The notes beneath the pieces were generated by a model. It was not told the DNA's origin. It did no database searches and saw only the letters and a program-made list of their open reading frames with translations. From an uncultured PS1 clade bacterium (GTDB lineage Bacteria > Pseudomonadota > Alphaproteobacteria > MED-G09): 32,500 nucleotides of DNA. The stretch spans positions 1-32,500 of the forward strand of contig CACOFZ010000001.1 of assembly GCA_902626605.1 (NCBI GenBank), given 5' to 3'. The translations under genes and the position numbers were made by a program. Below are positions 24,209 through 32,500 of the stretch, piece by piece. How positions within the stretch are numbered: the first letter of the stretch is position 1; the number at the start of each line of letters is the position of its first letter.

Positions 24209-25784
24209 GAATAAATCTTTAATAGCTGATGCATTAGAAAGCAAGTCGTGGCCTTTTGAAGAAGCAAAAAAAATTTTAAAGCACATTGGAGATAATAAAA
24301 GAAATATTATTTTCGAAACAGGTTATGGACCTTCAGGATTACCGCATATTGGAACTTTTGGTGAAGTTGCTAGAACTTCAATGGTAAGATTTGCTCTTAA
24401 TGTCTTAAATCCAGATTTAAAGTCAAAAATCATATGTTTTTCTGATGATATGGATGGTTTAAGGAAAGTTCCAGACAATATACCTAATAAAAAAATTTTA
24501 GAGAATAATCTCGAAAAGCCTTTATCAAGTATTCCAGATCCTTATGGAGAGTTTAAAAGTTATGCTGATCACAATAATAACTTATTACGAAATTTTTTAG
24601 ATAGATTTAATTTTGATTATGAGTTTATGAGTGCATCCGAACAATATTTATCCGGAAGATTTGATGAAACATTAATAGATATTTTGAATAATTATGACTC
24701 TATTCAAAATATAATTTTACCTACTCTTGGCGAAGAGAGAAAGAAAACATACTCTCCATTTTTACCGATATGTAAAGAAACTGGAAAAGTTCTCATGGCA
24801 AGTGTTATAGAAATTGATAAAAAAAATAATTCTATACTTTATCTTGATGAGTCTCTTAATAAAGAGGTTGAAACCTCTATCCTATCAGGAAACTGTAAAC
24901 TTCAATGGAAGGTTGATTGGGCTATGCGTTGGATGGCCCTCGGAGTTGATTATGAGATGGCTGGAAAGGATTTAATAGATTCTGTGACTTTGTCAGGAAA
25001 AATTTGTCGAGCACTTAATAGAAAACCACCTGAAGGTTTTAATTATGAACTTTTTTTAGATGAAAAAGGTGAAAAAATCTCTAAGTCTAAAGGTAATGGC
25101 ATCACAATTGATGAATGGCTAAGATATGCTAGTCCTGAAAGTTTGTCATTGTATATGTACCAGAAACCTAGAAGAGCAAAAAAACTCTCTTTTGATGTTA
25201 TTCCAAAAACTGTAGATGAATACCAAACATTTTTGAGTAAATATAATGATCAGACTGATACCGAAAGATTAAATAATCCGGTTTTTCATATACATAATGG
25301 AGATCCCTTAATTTTTGATACACCAATAACATTTTCTCTAATACTCAACTTAGTTAATGCTTCGCAAGCAGATAATAAAGAGACGCTTTGGGGTTTTATC
25401 AAAGGTTATATTGGTGATGTTTCCGAAGATACGAGGATATATATTGATCAACTTCTGGAGCATGCAATTTTCTATTTTAATGATTTTATTCTTCCTACAA
25501 AAAAATATAAGACTCCTAACGATAAAGAGTGTGAGCTATTAAAAAAACTTTTAAATTGTTTAAGAGCTCTAGAGAATGATGTTGATGCAGAGACAATACA
25601 AACTATCTTTTATGATATAGGCAAGGAAGCAAATTATGAAAACCTTAGAGAGTGGTTTTTGGTTCTTTATCAAATTCTCTTAGGTCAAGACCAAGGACCT
25701 AGGTTAGGCTCATTTGTAAAACTCTATGGTCTTGAAAAGACCTGTAATTTAATTGAAAATGCTATATCAAAAAATTTAGCTTAG
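24207..25784 (+). CDS. lysS: lysyl-tRNA synthetase, class I
   Basis: This is the class I enzyme (archaeal-type LysK), which is unrelated to the common class II LysS and is found in alphaproteobacteria and a few other bacteria. Marks are FETGYGPSGLPHIGTFGEVART with the HIGH equivalent at about residues 46-49, CFSDDMDGLRKVPDN, WKVDWAMRWMALGVDYEMAGKDL, FLDEKGEKISKSKGNG (KMSKS loop near 290) and YMYQKPRRAKKL. The ATG at 24207 gives 525 residues and is preferred over 24189 because GAG lies at proper spacing and the extra six residues are not family-like. The 3' end overlaps the convergent methyltransferase gene by nine bases. Confidence 0.93.
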   Translation: MNKSLIADALESKSWPFEEAKKILKHIGDNKRNIIFETGYGPSGLPHIGTFGEVARTSMVRFALNVLNPDLKSKIICFSDDMDGLRKVPDNIPNKKILENNLEKPLSSIPDPYGEFKSYADHNNNLLRNFLDRFNFDYEFMSASEQYLSGRFDETLIDILNNYDSIQNIILPTLGEERKKTYSPFLPICKETGKVLMASVIEIDKKNNSILYLDESLNKEVETSILSGNCKLQWKVDWAMRWMALGVDYEMAGKDLIDSVTLSGKICRALNRKPPEGFNYELFLDEKGEKISKSKGNGITIDEWLRYASPESLSLYMYQKPRRAKKLSFDVIPKTVDEYQTFLSKYNDQTDTERLNNPVFHIHNGDPLIFDTPITFSLILNLVNASQADNKETLWGFIKGYIGDVSEDTRIYIDQLLEHAIFYFNDFILPTKKYKTPNDKECELLKKLLNCLRALENDVDAETIQTIFYDIGKEANYENLREWFLVLYQILLGQDQGPRLGSFVKLYGLEKTCNLIENAISKNLA

Positions 25785-26612
25785 TTCATTTATTGCTTCT
25801 TCAAGATTTTTTTTACCAGACCCAGGAGTTAAGGGTTTAGGTTGATTTTCATCATATTTCCATCCCAATAACCAAGCAATTTCGAATGTTGAATATATTT
25901 TACCGTCTTTGTTAGAAAATCTTTCTTTGTAAATTTCTAAAGTTCTTTCAATTACATCTTTTCGTGAAAAATTTTTTTGTCTTTCATTTAAAATATTAGT
26001 TTCTCCCATTTCTCGAATGTCTGAGAATAATTTTTCTGGATTTTTATAAACAATCTTATGTCTATCTATATCAGCCACTGGTAAGGTGAAATTCGCTCTT
26101 TGCAGCAGACTTGATAAATCATTTAAATCTGCGAAGGGACTAATTTTTGGGCTGGTACCCCCAAGAATTTCTTCTTCTGCACTCATCAGGCAATATCTAA
26201 GCTCTTTAAGTGTATCTCCAGCAAAAAGACAGGCTATAAAAAGGCCATTTGCTTTTAATGACTGATTAATTTGAAATAATGTTCCAGGAATATCATTAAC
26301 AAAGTGGATGTTAAAAAAACTAACTATTAGATCTAAACTATTACCTTTAATAGGTAATAATTCTTCATCTGAAATAATATTAGCTGTTTCTGATTTATAA
26401 ATGTCGGCATGAAAAAGATTTTGAATATTTTTTGATTTAGGAATCTTGATATTTCGAAATCCAAATGTCATTCCATTATTAAATTGATTTTTTATAAGGC
26501 TAATTCTTTCAAATATTTCATAAGAATACTCGTTAAAAAATAGTTTGGATTCTGGTTGAATATTATCCGCCCTTTTTCTTCTGAATTGTTTTAACTTTAG
26601 ATTATGGATCAT
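25776..26612 (-). CDS. methyltransferase-fold protein, BioC/NDUFAF5-like
   Basis: The 278 residues follow the alphaproteobacterial BioC/NDUFAF5-like protein: RKRADNIQPESKLFFNEYSYEIFERISLI, then an acidic 'ISDEELLPIKGNSLDLIVSFFNIHFVNDIPGTLFQINQSLKANGLFIACLFAGDTL', FADLNDLSSLLQRANF and KDVIERTLEIY near the end. The glycine-rich SAM motif I (GxGxG) is missing where it should be (about residues 45-60), as in NDUFAF5-type relatives; human NDUFAF5 hydroxylates an arginine in complex I subunit NDUFS7. A role in complex I assembly is therefore possible, but the biotin-pathway BioC is less likely. Gene order toward grxC, nitrilase and ubiG is conserved in the class. Confidence 0.75.
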   Translation of the reverse strand: MIHNLKLKQFRRKRADNIQPESKLFFNEYSYEIFERISLIKNQFNNGMTFGFRNIKIPKSKNIQNLFHADIYKSETANIISDEELLPIKGNSLDLIVSFFNIHFVNDIPGTLFQINQSLKANGLFIACLFAGDTLKELRYCLMSAEEEILGGTSPKISPFADLNDLSSLLQRANFTLPVADIDRHKIVYKNPEKLFSDIREMGETNILNERQKNFSRKDVIERTLEIYKERFSNKDGKIYSTFEIAWLLGWKYDENQPKPLTPGSGKKNLEEAINELS

Positions 26613-26716
26613 TCTTAATACTCAAAATTATTACTATATTTTATATAAACTTTTTTTATATTAGATTATTGATTTTAATTTATTATATACCATATTAATT
26701 TTGTTGGAGATTGAAT

Positions 26717-26971
26717 TTGAAGATAGATATTTATACTGGTCCTATGTGCCCATATTGTACTAAAGCTAAAGAGCTTCTTGAGCAAAAAAATCTTACTTTT
26801 AATGAACTATACATTGGTGATGATATTAAAATAATGGAAGAAATGCTTGATAGATCAGCAGGAAAAAGAACAGTACCTCAAATTTTTATAAATGATGTTC
26901 ATGTTGGTGGTTATGATGACCTATATGCAATTGATCGCAACGGAGAACTTGATAAATTATTAGAAAGTTAA
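26717..26971 (+). CDS. grxC: glutaredoxin 3 (GrxC)
   Basis: The start is taken as TTG 26717, six bases after GGAGA, giving 84 residues opening MKIDIYTGPMCPYCTKAK. The TTG at 26711 abuts the ribosome site too closely. The redox motif is CPYC in PMCPYCTKAKELL. The rest is a thioredoxin-fold glutaredoxin: cis-proline region RTVPQIFINDVHVGGYDDLYAID. It reduces disulfides or glutathione adducts with glutathione in the cytoplasm. Four bases separate it from the nitrilase-like gene, so it is the first gene of a three-gene operon. Confidence 0.9.
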   Translation: MKIDIYTGPMCPYCTKAKELLEQKNLTFNELYIGDDIKIMEEMLDRSAGKRTVPQIFINDVHVGGYDDLYAIDRNGELDKLLES

Positions 26972-26975
26972 AAAA

Positions 26976-27797
26976 TTGACAAAATTTTCATTAATTCAAT
27001 TAAATACTGGCTGTGACCCTAAAAAATCATTTGAAGTTTTAAAAAAATATATAACTAAAGCCGCTAAAAGTGGAAGTAAATTTGTATGTACTCCAGAAAC
27101 AACCAATATTATGGAAGTAAGAAATTCCGAACTGTTTAAAAAGATATACACTGAAAAAGAAGATATTTATTTGGAAAAAATTTTAGGATTAGCTAAAAAT
27201 CTTAAAATCTGGATAAACCTTGGTTCTTGGATATTAAAAGACACCAAAAATAAAGCTGTAAACAGAACTATTTTGATAAATCCTGATGGATTAATTCATG
27301 CTCGTTATAACAAAATTCATTTGTTTGATGTTGAAATTTCTGAAAAGGAGAAATATTTAGAGAGCAAAACCTATATTTCTGGAAATAAGGCAGTAGTAAC
27401 TAAGACCCCTTTTGGTTCATTAGGCCTCTCGATTTGCTATGATTTAAGATTTCCATATCTTTATAGGGATCTTGCAAGAAATGGTGCTGAAATTATTTTT
27501 GTACCATCAGCATTTACATATGAAACTGGTAAGGTTCACTGGCATTCATTATTAAAGGCAAGAGCAATTGAAACTGGATCATATATCATTGCTCCAGCTC
27601 AAAAAGGTACTCATGAGAATAAGAGAAGAACTTATGGTCATTCCTTAGTAATAGATCCATGGGGAAAAATTATTGCAGAGAAAAAGAGTGGAATTGGAGT
27701 AATGGAGTTTAACATTGACTTAAATAGAGTTAAAAATGCAAGATCAAAAATTCCATCTATACTTGTCAACAAGAAATATAAAATTTCAAGTAATTAA
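26976..27797 (+). CDS. carbon-nitrogen hydrolase, Nit1/Nit2-like
   Basis: The 273-residue nitrilase-superfamily protein has the Glu-Lys-Cys catalytic set: Glu in VCTPETTN, Lys in ARYNKIHLFDV and Cys in LSICYDLRFPYLYR. The pattern SAFTYETGKVHWHSLLKARAIETGSYIIAPAQ and TYGHSLVIDPWGKI fits the Nit1/Nit2 branch, whose members hydrolyse deaminated glutathione or omega-amides. Lying directly after a glutaredoxin gene, glutathione repair is an attractive role, but that is inference. It starts with TTG and has a weak ribosome site, so coupling to grxC is likely. Confidence 0.88.
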   Translation: MTKFSLIQLNTGCDPKKSFEVLKKYITKAAKSGSKFVCTPETTNIMEVRNSELFKKIYTEKEDIYLEKILGLAKNLKIWINLGSWILKDTKNKAVNRTILINPDGLIHARYNKIHLFDVEISEKEKYLESKTYISGNKAVVTKTPFGSLGLSICYDLRFPYLYRDLARNGAEIIFVPSAFTYETGKVHWHSLLKARAIETGSYIIAPAQKGTHENKRRTYGHSLVIDPWGKIIAEKKSGIGVMEFNIDLNRVKNARSKIPSILVNKKYKISSN

Positions 27798-27799
27798 AA

Positions 27800-28219
27800 A
27801 TGATTAAATATAATTTAAAATGCGAAAATAATCATAATTTTGATGCATGGTTCTCTGACTCTTCTAATTTTGAAGAACAGAATAAAAAAAATCTAATTTT
27901 TTGCCCAAAGTGTAATTCAACAAAAATTGAAAAAAATATAATGGCCCCTAATATCGGCTCAAAAAAACAAAGCTACACTAATGCATTAAAAACTGAAAAA
28001 AATTATGAAAAAATTATAAAAAATGTTCGAAAACATGTTGAAAAAAACTTTGAGTATGTTGGTGATAAGTTTGCTGATGAAGCAAGAGCTATACATTATG
28101 GTGAAAAAGAAGAGAGAGAAATTTATGGTGAAACTTCTGTAGAAGAAGCTGTTGATTTAATTGAAGAAGGTGTAAATGTTTCCCCCATACCGGGAGTTGA
28201 TCCAAAACTTAAGAATTAA
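27800..28219 (+). CDS. DUF1178 family protein
   Basis: The 139 residues match DUF1178, a family usually next to the nitrilase gene in alpha- and betaproteobacteria: MIKYNLKCENNHNFDAWFSDSS, a zinc-ribbon-like CPKCNSTKIEKNIMAPNIG, and a C-terminal segment YVGDKFADEARAIHYGEKEEREIYGETS. C..H near the start and CPKC could form one zinc site. The function is unknown. It begins two bases after the nitrilase stop and overlaps the convergent ubiG by 11 bases. Confidence 0.85.
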   Translation: MIKYNLKCENNHNFDAWFSDSSNFEEQNKKNLIFCPKCNSTKIEKNIMAPNIGSKKQSYTNALKTEKNYEKIIKNVRKHVEKNFEYVGDKFADEARAIHYGEKEEREIYGETSVEEAVDLIEEGVNVSPIPGVDPKLKN

Positions 28220-28967
28220 TCTTAGATGACACGCCTAAATAATTTACTGACAAATCTTTAGATCTTTTCCAGCTATCAAAAAGGGGATTATATTTCATAC
28301 CAATAATTTCATCGACTTTTAATCCATTACTTGAGAATAATATTTTTAACTCATCCGGTGTAATAAACTTTGACCAATCATGCGTACCTTTTGGAAGCCA
28401 ACCCAAAATATATTCTACACCTATAATAGCAAGTCCATAAGCTATCAATGTTCTATTTAAGCTAGCAAAAATCATGATTCCATTTGGTGATAGAATTTTA
28501 TTACATGATTTAATAAACAAACTCACATCAGATACATGTTCTATGACCTCCATATTAAGAATCACATCAAATTTTTCATCTTTTTCAGATAATTTTTCTA
28601 TTGTTGAGTGAACATAATTAATTTTAAGACCTTGACTTATGGCGTGAGCAGAGGCTGTTTTAATATTTTTCTCAACAATATCGAGGCCAGTAACATTTGC
28701 TCCTAATTTTGCCATTGGTTCAGATAATAATCCTCCTCCACAACCAATATCTATGAGTTTGATATCTTTAAAAGGTTTTTTTTCATCTTTATCAATATTA
28801 AAGTGATTTATTATTTTCTCACGTATAAAGGCAATTCTAGTGGGGTTAAACCTATGTAAAGTTTTAAACTTTCCTTGAGGATCCCACCATTCTTCGGCCA
28901 GCTTTGCAAATTTTTCATGCTCAACTGGGTCAATTGTTGTTTTCTTATTTTTTATATCTTTGTTCAC
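28209..28967 (-). CDS. ubiG: ubiquinone biosynthesis O-methyltransferase UbiG
   Basis: UbiG methylates the two hydroxyls formed on the ubiquinone ring, using SAM, at the membrane face. Marks are DPVEHEKFAKLAEEWWDPQGKFKTLHRFNPTR, motif I LIDIGCGGGLLSEPMAKLGANVTGLD, NMEVIEHVSD, SLNRTLIAYGLAIIGVEYILGWLPKGTHDW and KFITPDEL. Length 252 is typical. The start is GTG at 28967, with GGAGC nine bases upstream on the minus strand. It is divergent from lysC and its 3' end overlaps DUF1178. Confidence 0.93.
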   Translation of the reverse strand: MNKDIKNKKTTIDPVEHEKFAKLAEEWWDPQGKFKTLHRFNPTRIAFIREKIINHFNIDKDEKKPFKDIKLIDIGCGGGLLSEPMAKLGANVTGLDIVEKNIKTASAHAISQGLKINYVHSTIEKLSEKDEKFDVILNMEVIEHVSDVSLFIKSCNKILSPNGIMIFASLNRTLIAYGLAIIGVEYILGWLPKGTHDWSKFITPDELKILFSSNGLKVDEIIGMKYNPLFDSWKRSKDLSVNYLGVSSKINS

Positions 28968-29082
28968 TATTACTTGCTCCTTACTCGGCTATACACTATC
29001 TATGTCCCACACCCAATAAGAAATTTTAAATTTATTATATTTTTTTGGGATTTTCAGGTATTTAGTTATCTTGGAGTGATAA

Positions 29083-30318
29083 ATGTCTAGAATAGTGATG
29101 AAATTTGGTGGAACATCTGTTGGAAGTATCGAACGAATAAATCATGTTGCTGAAATTGTTCGTTCAGAGGTTGATTCACAAAATCAAGTTGTTGTTGTTC
29201 TATCTGCTATGGCAGGAGAAACAGATAGATTAGTAAATCTTACAAAGGAACTTTCAAAAGATTTTCCAGTTTCAGAATATGACGTTGTTATTTCGAGCGG
29301 TGAACAAGTAAGTGTCGGTGCATTATCTGGCTTATTAAATTCTTCTGGGATTAAATCTAAGTCATTGCTTGGCTGGCAAGTTCCAATTGTAACAAGCACA
29401 GACCATAAGTCAGCTCGTATCGAGGCTATATCCTCAGAGATTATACTAAAGCTTTTGGATGAAAATAATGTTGTCATAATACCTGGATTTCAAGGAATAA
29501 GTGTTGATGGAAGAATTACTACTTTAGGTCGAGGCGGATCAGATACCTCTGCTGTTGCAATAGCTGCTTCAATAGATGCTGATTTTTGTGATATCTATAC
29601 TGATGTTGATGGGGTTTATACGACTGATCCTAATAAAGTTCCAAATGCTAAAAGACTTGATAAGATATCCTATGAAGAAATGCTAGAAATGGCTTCCTTG
29701 GGTGCTAAAGTATTGCAAACAAGGTCAGTTGAAACAGCTATGAACAATGATGTCTTTTTAAGAGTTCTATCGAGTTTTTCAGATACTGGTAAAAACAAAA
29801 AAGGTACATTAGTATGTTCTGAGGATAGAATTTCTGATAAAAAAATAGTAACCGGTGTTGCAGCATCAACTAATGACGCCAAATTAACGCTTACAGGAAT
29901 TAGAGACAAGCCTGGTGTTGCTGCTGAAATTTTAGGTATCCTTGCTGAAAATAATATTAATGTTGATATGATTGTGCAAAATATTTCTAATGATAGAAAA
30001 ACAACTGATCTAACTTATACAGTCCCAAAAGATGAAGTTGATAATGCGAAACAATTAATGGATCTACTCTCAAAAAATTTATCTTATGAGAATTTGATTG
30101 TAGATTCTAATATTGCAAAAATTTCTATAGTTGGTGTTGGCATGAGAAGTAATGCTGGAGTTGCAAGCCAGATGTTTGATGTATTGTCAAAGAATAATAT
30201 TAATATTGACGTTATCTCAACATCAGAGATTAAAATTTCAGTTTTAATTAATAAAGATTTAACTGAAAAAGCACTCAATACATTGCATGAACATTTTGAG
30301 TTGGGAAATACTAAATAA
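29083..30318 (+). CDS. lysC: aspartate kinase
   Basis: LysC phosphorylates aspartate, the first step toward lysine, threonine, methionine and diaminopimelate. The kinase domain has KFGGTS (7-12), SAMAGETDRL, SSGEQVS, GFQGIS and TTLGRGGSDTSAVAIAA with the ADP-binding DVDGVYTTDPNKV. Two C-terminal ACT domains (about 265-335 and 345-405: LTGIRDKPGVAAEILGILAENNINVD and VGVGMRSNAGVASQMFDVL) should bind lysine or threonine for feedback. The 411 residues match the alphaproteobacterial form. GGAG lies six bases before the ATG. Confidence 0.95.
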   Translation: MSRIVMKFGGTSVGSIERINHVAEIVRSEVDSQNQVVVVLSAMAGETDRLVNLTKELSKDFPVSEYDVVISSGEQVSVGALSGLLNSSGIKSKSLLGWQVPIVTSTDHKSARIEAISSEIILKLLDENNVVIIPGFQGISVDGRITTLGRGGSDTSAVAIAASIDADFCDIYTDVDGVYTTDPNKVPNAKRLDKISYEEMLEMASLGAKVLQTRSVETAMNNDVFLRVLSSFSDTGKNKKGTLVCSEDRISDKKIVTGVAASTNDAKLTLTGIRDKPGVAAEILGILAENNINVDMIVQNISNDRKTTDLTYTVPKDEVDNAKQLMDLLSKNLSYENLIVDSNIAKISIVGVGMRSNAGVASQMFDVLSKNNINIDVISTSEIKISVLINKDLTEKALNTLHEHFELGNTK

Positions 30319-30346
30319 ATTTTTTTAATTTTAGTAAGAGTTATTG

Positions 30347-31453
30347 ATGGAAAAATATTATTGGCGAAATATTGAAAGAAGAGAGAGCAATAGCATTAAA
30401 GTTGGCTCTTTAACTGTAGGTGGCAATTCTCCTATATCTGTTCAATCCATGACCAATACAAAAACATCGGATGCAAACAAGACAATCTTTCAAGTAAAAG
30501 AACTTGAGTCTGCAGGTGCGGATTTAGTTAGAATTTCTTGCCCAGATAAAGACTCAACTAATTCTCTGAAGGAAATAATAAAAAATATAAATATTCCAAT
30601 CATTGCCGATATTCATTTTCATTATAAAAGGGCGATAGAAGCTGCAGAAGCTGGGGCCTCTTGTTTAAGAATAAACCCCGGTAATATAGGGAGTATTGAT
30701 AGGGTTAAAGAGGTTGTTAAGGCCGCTAAAGATTTTGGATGCTCTATTAGAATAGGTGTAAACGCTGGCTCGTTGGAAAAAGAAATTTTAGAAAAATACG
30801 GTAGCCCATGCCCAGAGGCAATGGTTGAAAGCGCTTTAATGCATGAAAAAATTTTAAAAGATCTGGATTTTAATGAATATAAAATATCCGTTAAGGCTTC
30901 CGATGTTTTGTTGACAGTTGAGGCTTACAAACAATTAGCGAAAGCTACAAAAGCTCCTTTGCACCTCGGTGTAACTGAAGCCGGTGGATTGATGACTGGG
31001 TCTATTAAATCATCTATAGGTATTGGACAACTATTAATGATGGGAATAGGTGATACAATAAGAGTATCTCTTTCAGCAGATCCAGTTGAAGAGGTAAAGG
31101 TTGGTTTTAATATCCTTAAGAGTTTAGGTCTAAGATATAGAGGTGTTACGATAATTTCTTGTCCTTCTTGTGCTCGACAAGGTTTTGAAGTTATTGAAAC
31201 AGTTAAAACTCTTGAAGATAAATTATCTCATATTACAGAGTCTATTACACTATCTGTAATAGGATGTGTAGTTAATGGACCAGGAGAAGCATTGTATACT
31301 GATGTCGGATTTACAGGGGGCGGTAATAATAATGGAATGATTTATCTAAATGGAAAACAATTATCAAAAACAGATAATAAAGAGATGATTGAAAAGATTG
31401 TTCAATATGTCGAGGAAAAAGCATATAAAATTGCTAATGAGCAAAAATTATGA
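30347..31453 (+). CDS. ispG: 4-hydroxy-3-methylbut-2-en-1-yl diphosphate synthase (flavodoxin/ferredoxin)
   Basis: IspG reduces methylerythritol cyclodiphosphate in the non-mevalonate isoprenoid pathway and uses a [4Fe-4S] cluster. Cluster cysteines are C272 and C275 in [13 protein letters not shown] and C307 in [12 protein letters not shown]. The TIM-barrel half has [52 protein letters not shown], and HLGVTEAGG. The ATG at 30347 is chosen over the TTG one codon earlier; AAGAG sits at good distance. Length 368 is normal. Its stop overlaps the prfA ATG as ATGA. Confidence 0.95.
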   Translation: MEKYYWRNIERRESNSIKVGSLTVGGNSPISVQSMTNTKTSDANKTIFQVKELESAGADLVRISCPDKDSTNSLKEIIKNINIPIIADIHFHYKRAIEAAEAGASCLRINPGNIGSIDRVKEVVKAAKDFGCSIRIGVNAGSLEKEILEKYGSPCPEAMVESALMHEKILKDLDFNEYKISVKASDVLLTVEAYKQLAKATKAPLHLGVTEAGGLMTGSIKSSIGIGQLLMMGIGDTIRVSLSADPVEEVKVGFNILKSLGLRYRGVTIISCPSCARQGFEVIETVKTLEDKLSHITESITLSVIGCVVNGPGEALYTDVGFTGGGNNNGMIYLNGKQLSKTDNKEMIEKIVQYVEEKAYKIANEQKL

Positions 31454-32500
31454 CTTCGATTCCGGAGGATAAACTTGACGGTATTATTTTAAAAGGTAAG
31501 GAATTAGAAGATCAACTTGGTCAAGAAAATACTTCAGAAAAATTTGTCAAATTATCAAAAGAATACTCAGAAATTCAGCCTCTTTATAATGCTTCAATGG
31601 AGTGGAAAGAATCTTCAAAAGAAATAGCTGATCTAAAAAATATTATTGAAGATGAGTCAAATGATAATGATATGAAAGATCTTGCAACTCAAGAGCTTGG
31701 AATCTTAGAGGAGAAAATTTTAAAATTAAGTAATGATATTAAATTATTACTTTTGCCTAAAGATAAAGCAGACTCAAGTGATGTGATTCTAGAAATAAGG
31801 GCAGGCACCGGTGGGGACGAAGCTGCATTATTTGCTGGTGATTTATATAGAATGTATCAGAGGTTTTCGGATATTAATGGTTGGAAAACTGAAGTGATTT
31901 CTATATCTGATGGAGATGTGGGTGGTTTTAAAGAAGTGATTATATCAATTGCAGGTAATGGAGTTTTCTCAAAACTTAAGTTTGAGTCTGGAGTTCATAG
32001 AGTACAAAGAGTTCCAACAACTGAGTCTAGTGGTCGTGTTCATACATCGGCAGCTACTGTTGCTGTCTTACCTGAACCAGAAGATGTTGATATTCAGATA
32101 GAAGAAAAAGATATTAGAGTTGATGTATTCAGAGCCAGTGGTCCTGGAGGACAGTCAGTTAATACAACTGATAGTGCTGTAAGAATTACACATTTACCTT
32201 CGGGCCTTGTTGTTACACAACAGGATGAAAAATCACAACATAAGAATAGAGCAAAAGCTATGAAAGTTTTAAGAGCTAGGCTTTATGAAGAAGAGAGATC
32301 TAAACAGCAGCAGGAAAGAGCTGCTGATCGAAGTTCGCAAGTTGGATCAGGTGACAGGTCAGAAAGAATTCGTACATATAATTTTCCTCAAGGTAGAGTT
32401 ACAGACCATAGGATTACACTTACCCTTCATAAGTTGGATACAATACTTGAAGGACAAGATCTAAAATTACTAATAGAAGCTCTTACATCCGAGGAAAAAA
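31450..32500 (+). CDS. prfA: peptide chain release factor 1 (3' partial)
   Basis: The frame runs from the ATG overlapping the ispG stop to the end of the window, 350 residues without stop; E. coli RF1 has 360, so only about ten residues are missing. The codon-discriminating PxT motif is P189-T-T in [10 protein letters not shown], and the peptide-release motif is G233-G234-Q235 in [38 protein letters not shown] and [13 protein letters not shown] are also class-I release factor signatures. PxT rather than the RF2 SPF motif makes it RF1, reading UAA and UAG. Confidence 0.96.
   Translation, partial: MTSIPEDKLDGIILKGKELEDQLGQENTSEKFVKLSKEYSEIQPLYNASMEWKESSKEIADLKNIIEDESNDNDMKDLATQELGILEEKILKLSNDIKLLLLPKDKADSSDVILEIRAGTGGDEAALFAGDLYRMYQRFSDINGWKTEVISISDGDVGGFKEVIISIAGNGVFSKLKFESGVHRVQRVPTTESSGRVHTSAATVAVLPEPEDVDIQIEEKDIRVDVFRASGPGGQSVNTTDSAVRITHLPSGLVVTQQDEKSQHKNRAKAMKVLRARLYEEERSKQQQERAADRSSQVGSGDRSERIRTYNFPQGRVTDHRITLTLHKLDTILEGQDLKLLIEALTSEEK

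Noticed and set aside
28968-29082. Riboswitch (lysine type) before lysC
   Set aside because: The 115-base divergent spacer is too short for a lysine riboswitch and lacks its conserved segments; no terminator or anti-terminator pairing was seen.
1-32500. Mobile element, prophage or genomic island
   Set aside because: No transposase, integrase, tRNA attachment site or flanking direct repeats are visible, and composition is uniform apart from the hairpin loops.

Overview
The window looks like a compact stretch of chromosome from a low-GC, streamlined alphaproteobacterium, probably marine and free-living. The alphaproteobacterial assignment rests on a GcrA cell-cycle regulator, extended-form PstC and PstA, the long alphaproteobacterial dCTP deaminase, a class I lysyl-tRNA synthetase beside a TerB-like gene, and a Grx / nitrilase-like / DUF1178 / UbiG / LysC neighbourhood. 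Intergenic gaps are very short and convergent genes usually abut or overlap. I see no rRNA, tRNA, CRISPR array, insertion sequence or phage gene. I cannot name the genus from sequence alone; HIMB59/AEGEAN-169-like or other AT-rich marine lineages would fit.

Layout. 1-1515: end of a Rieske-type oxygenase and a SnoaL/NTF2-like protein. 1625-4651: complete pantothenate set panB-panC-panD, with a lipoprotein metallo-beta-lactamase-fold hydrolase coupled to panD. 4652-4972: the only gap above 300 bases; it holds two tandem perfect hairpins with extremely purine-rich (plus) or pyrimidine-rich (minus) loops and a possible 44-residue gene. 4973-8965: small Cys-rich secreted protein, LysR regulator, YkoF/MTH1187-like protein, DapB-like dehydrogenase, two small membrane proteins (one MAPEG) and SixA. 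9071-17401: phosphate regulon phoR - porin - pstS-pstC-pstA-pstB - phoU - phoB, with a Pho box before the porin. 17398-21030: gcrA, an ABC-2 permease, argD-argF. 21032-25784: trkH, dcd, a TerB-like gene and lysS. 25776-32500: methyltransferase-like protein, grxC-nitrilase-DUF1178, ubiG, then lysC-ispG-prfA running off the end.

How the genes work together. The phosphate block is a closed circuit: PhoR and PhoB sense and respond, PstSCAB imports phosphate, PhoU couples transporter state to the kinase, and a porin placed just ahead of pstS would supply phosphate to the periplasm. The pan genes make pantothenate from 2-oxoisovalerate and aspartate. argD-argF carry two steps of arginine synthesis. 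lysC, ispG and prfA are core metabolism and translation.

Most unusual points: the tandem hairpin locus at 4811-4941, whose two copies differ by compensatory base-pair changes; an apparent ATC start codon for pstC; and the head-to-head lysS/terB pair whose start codons share one CATG.
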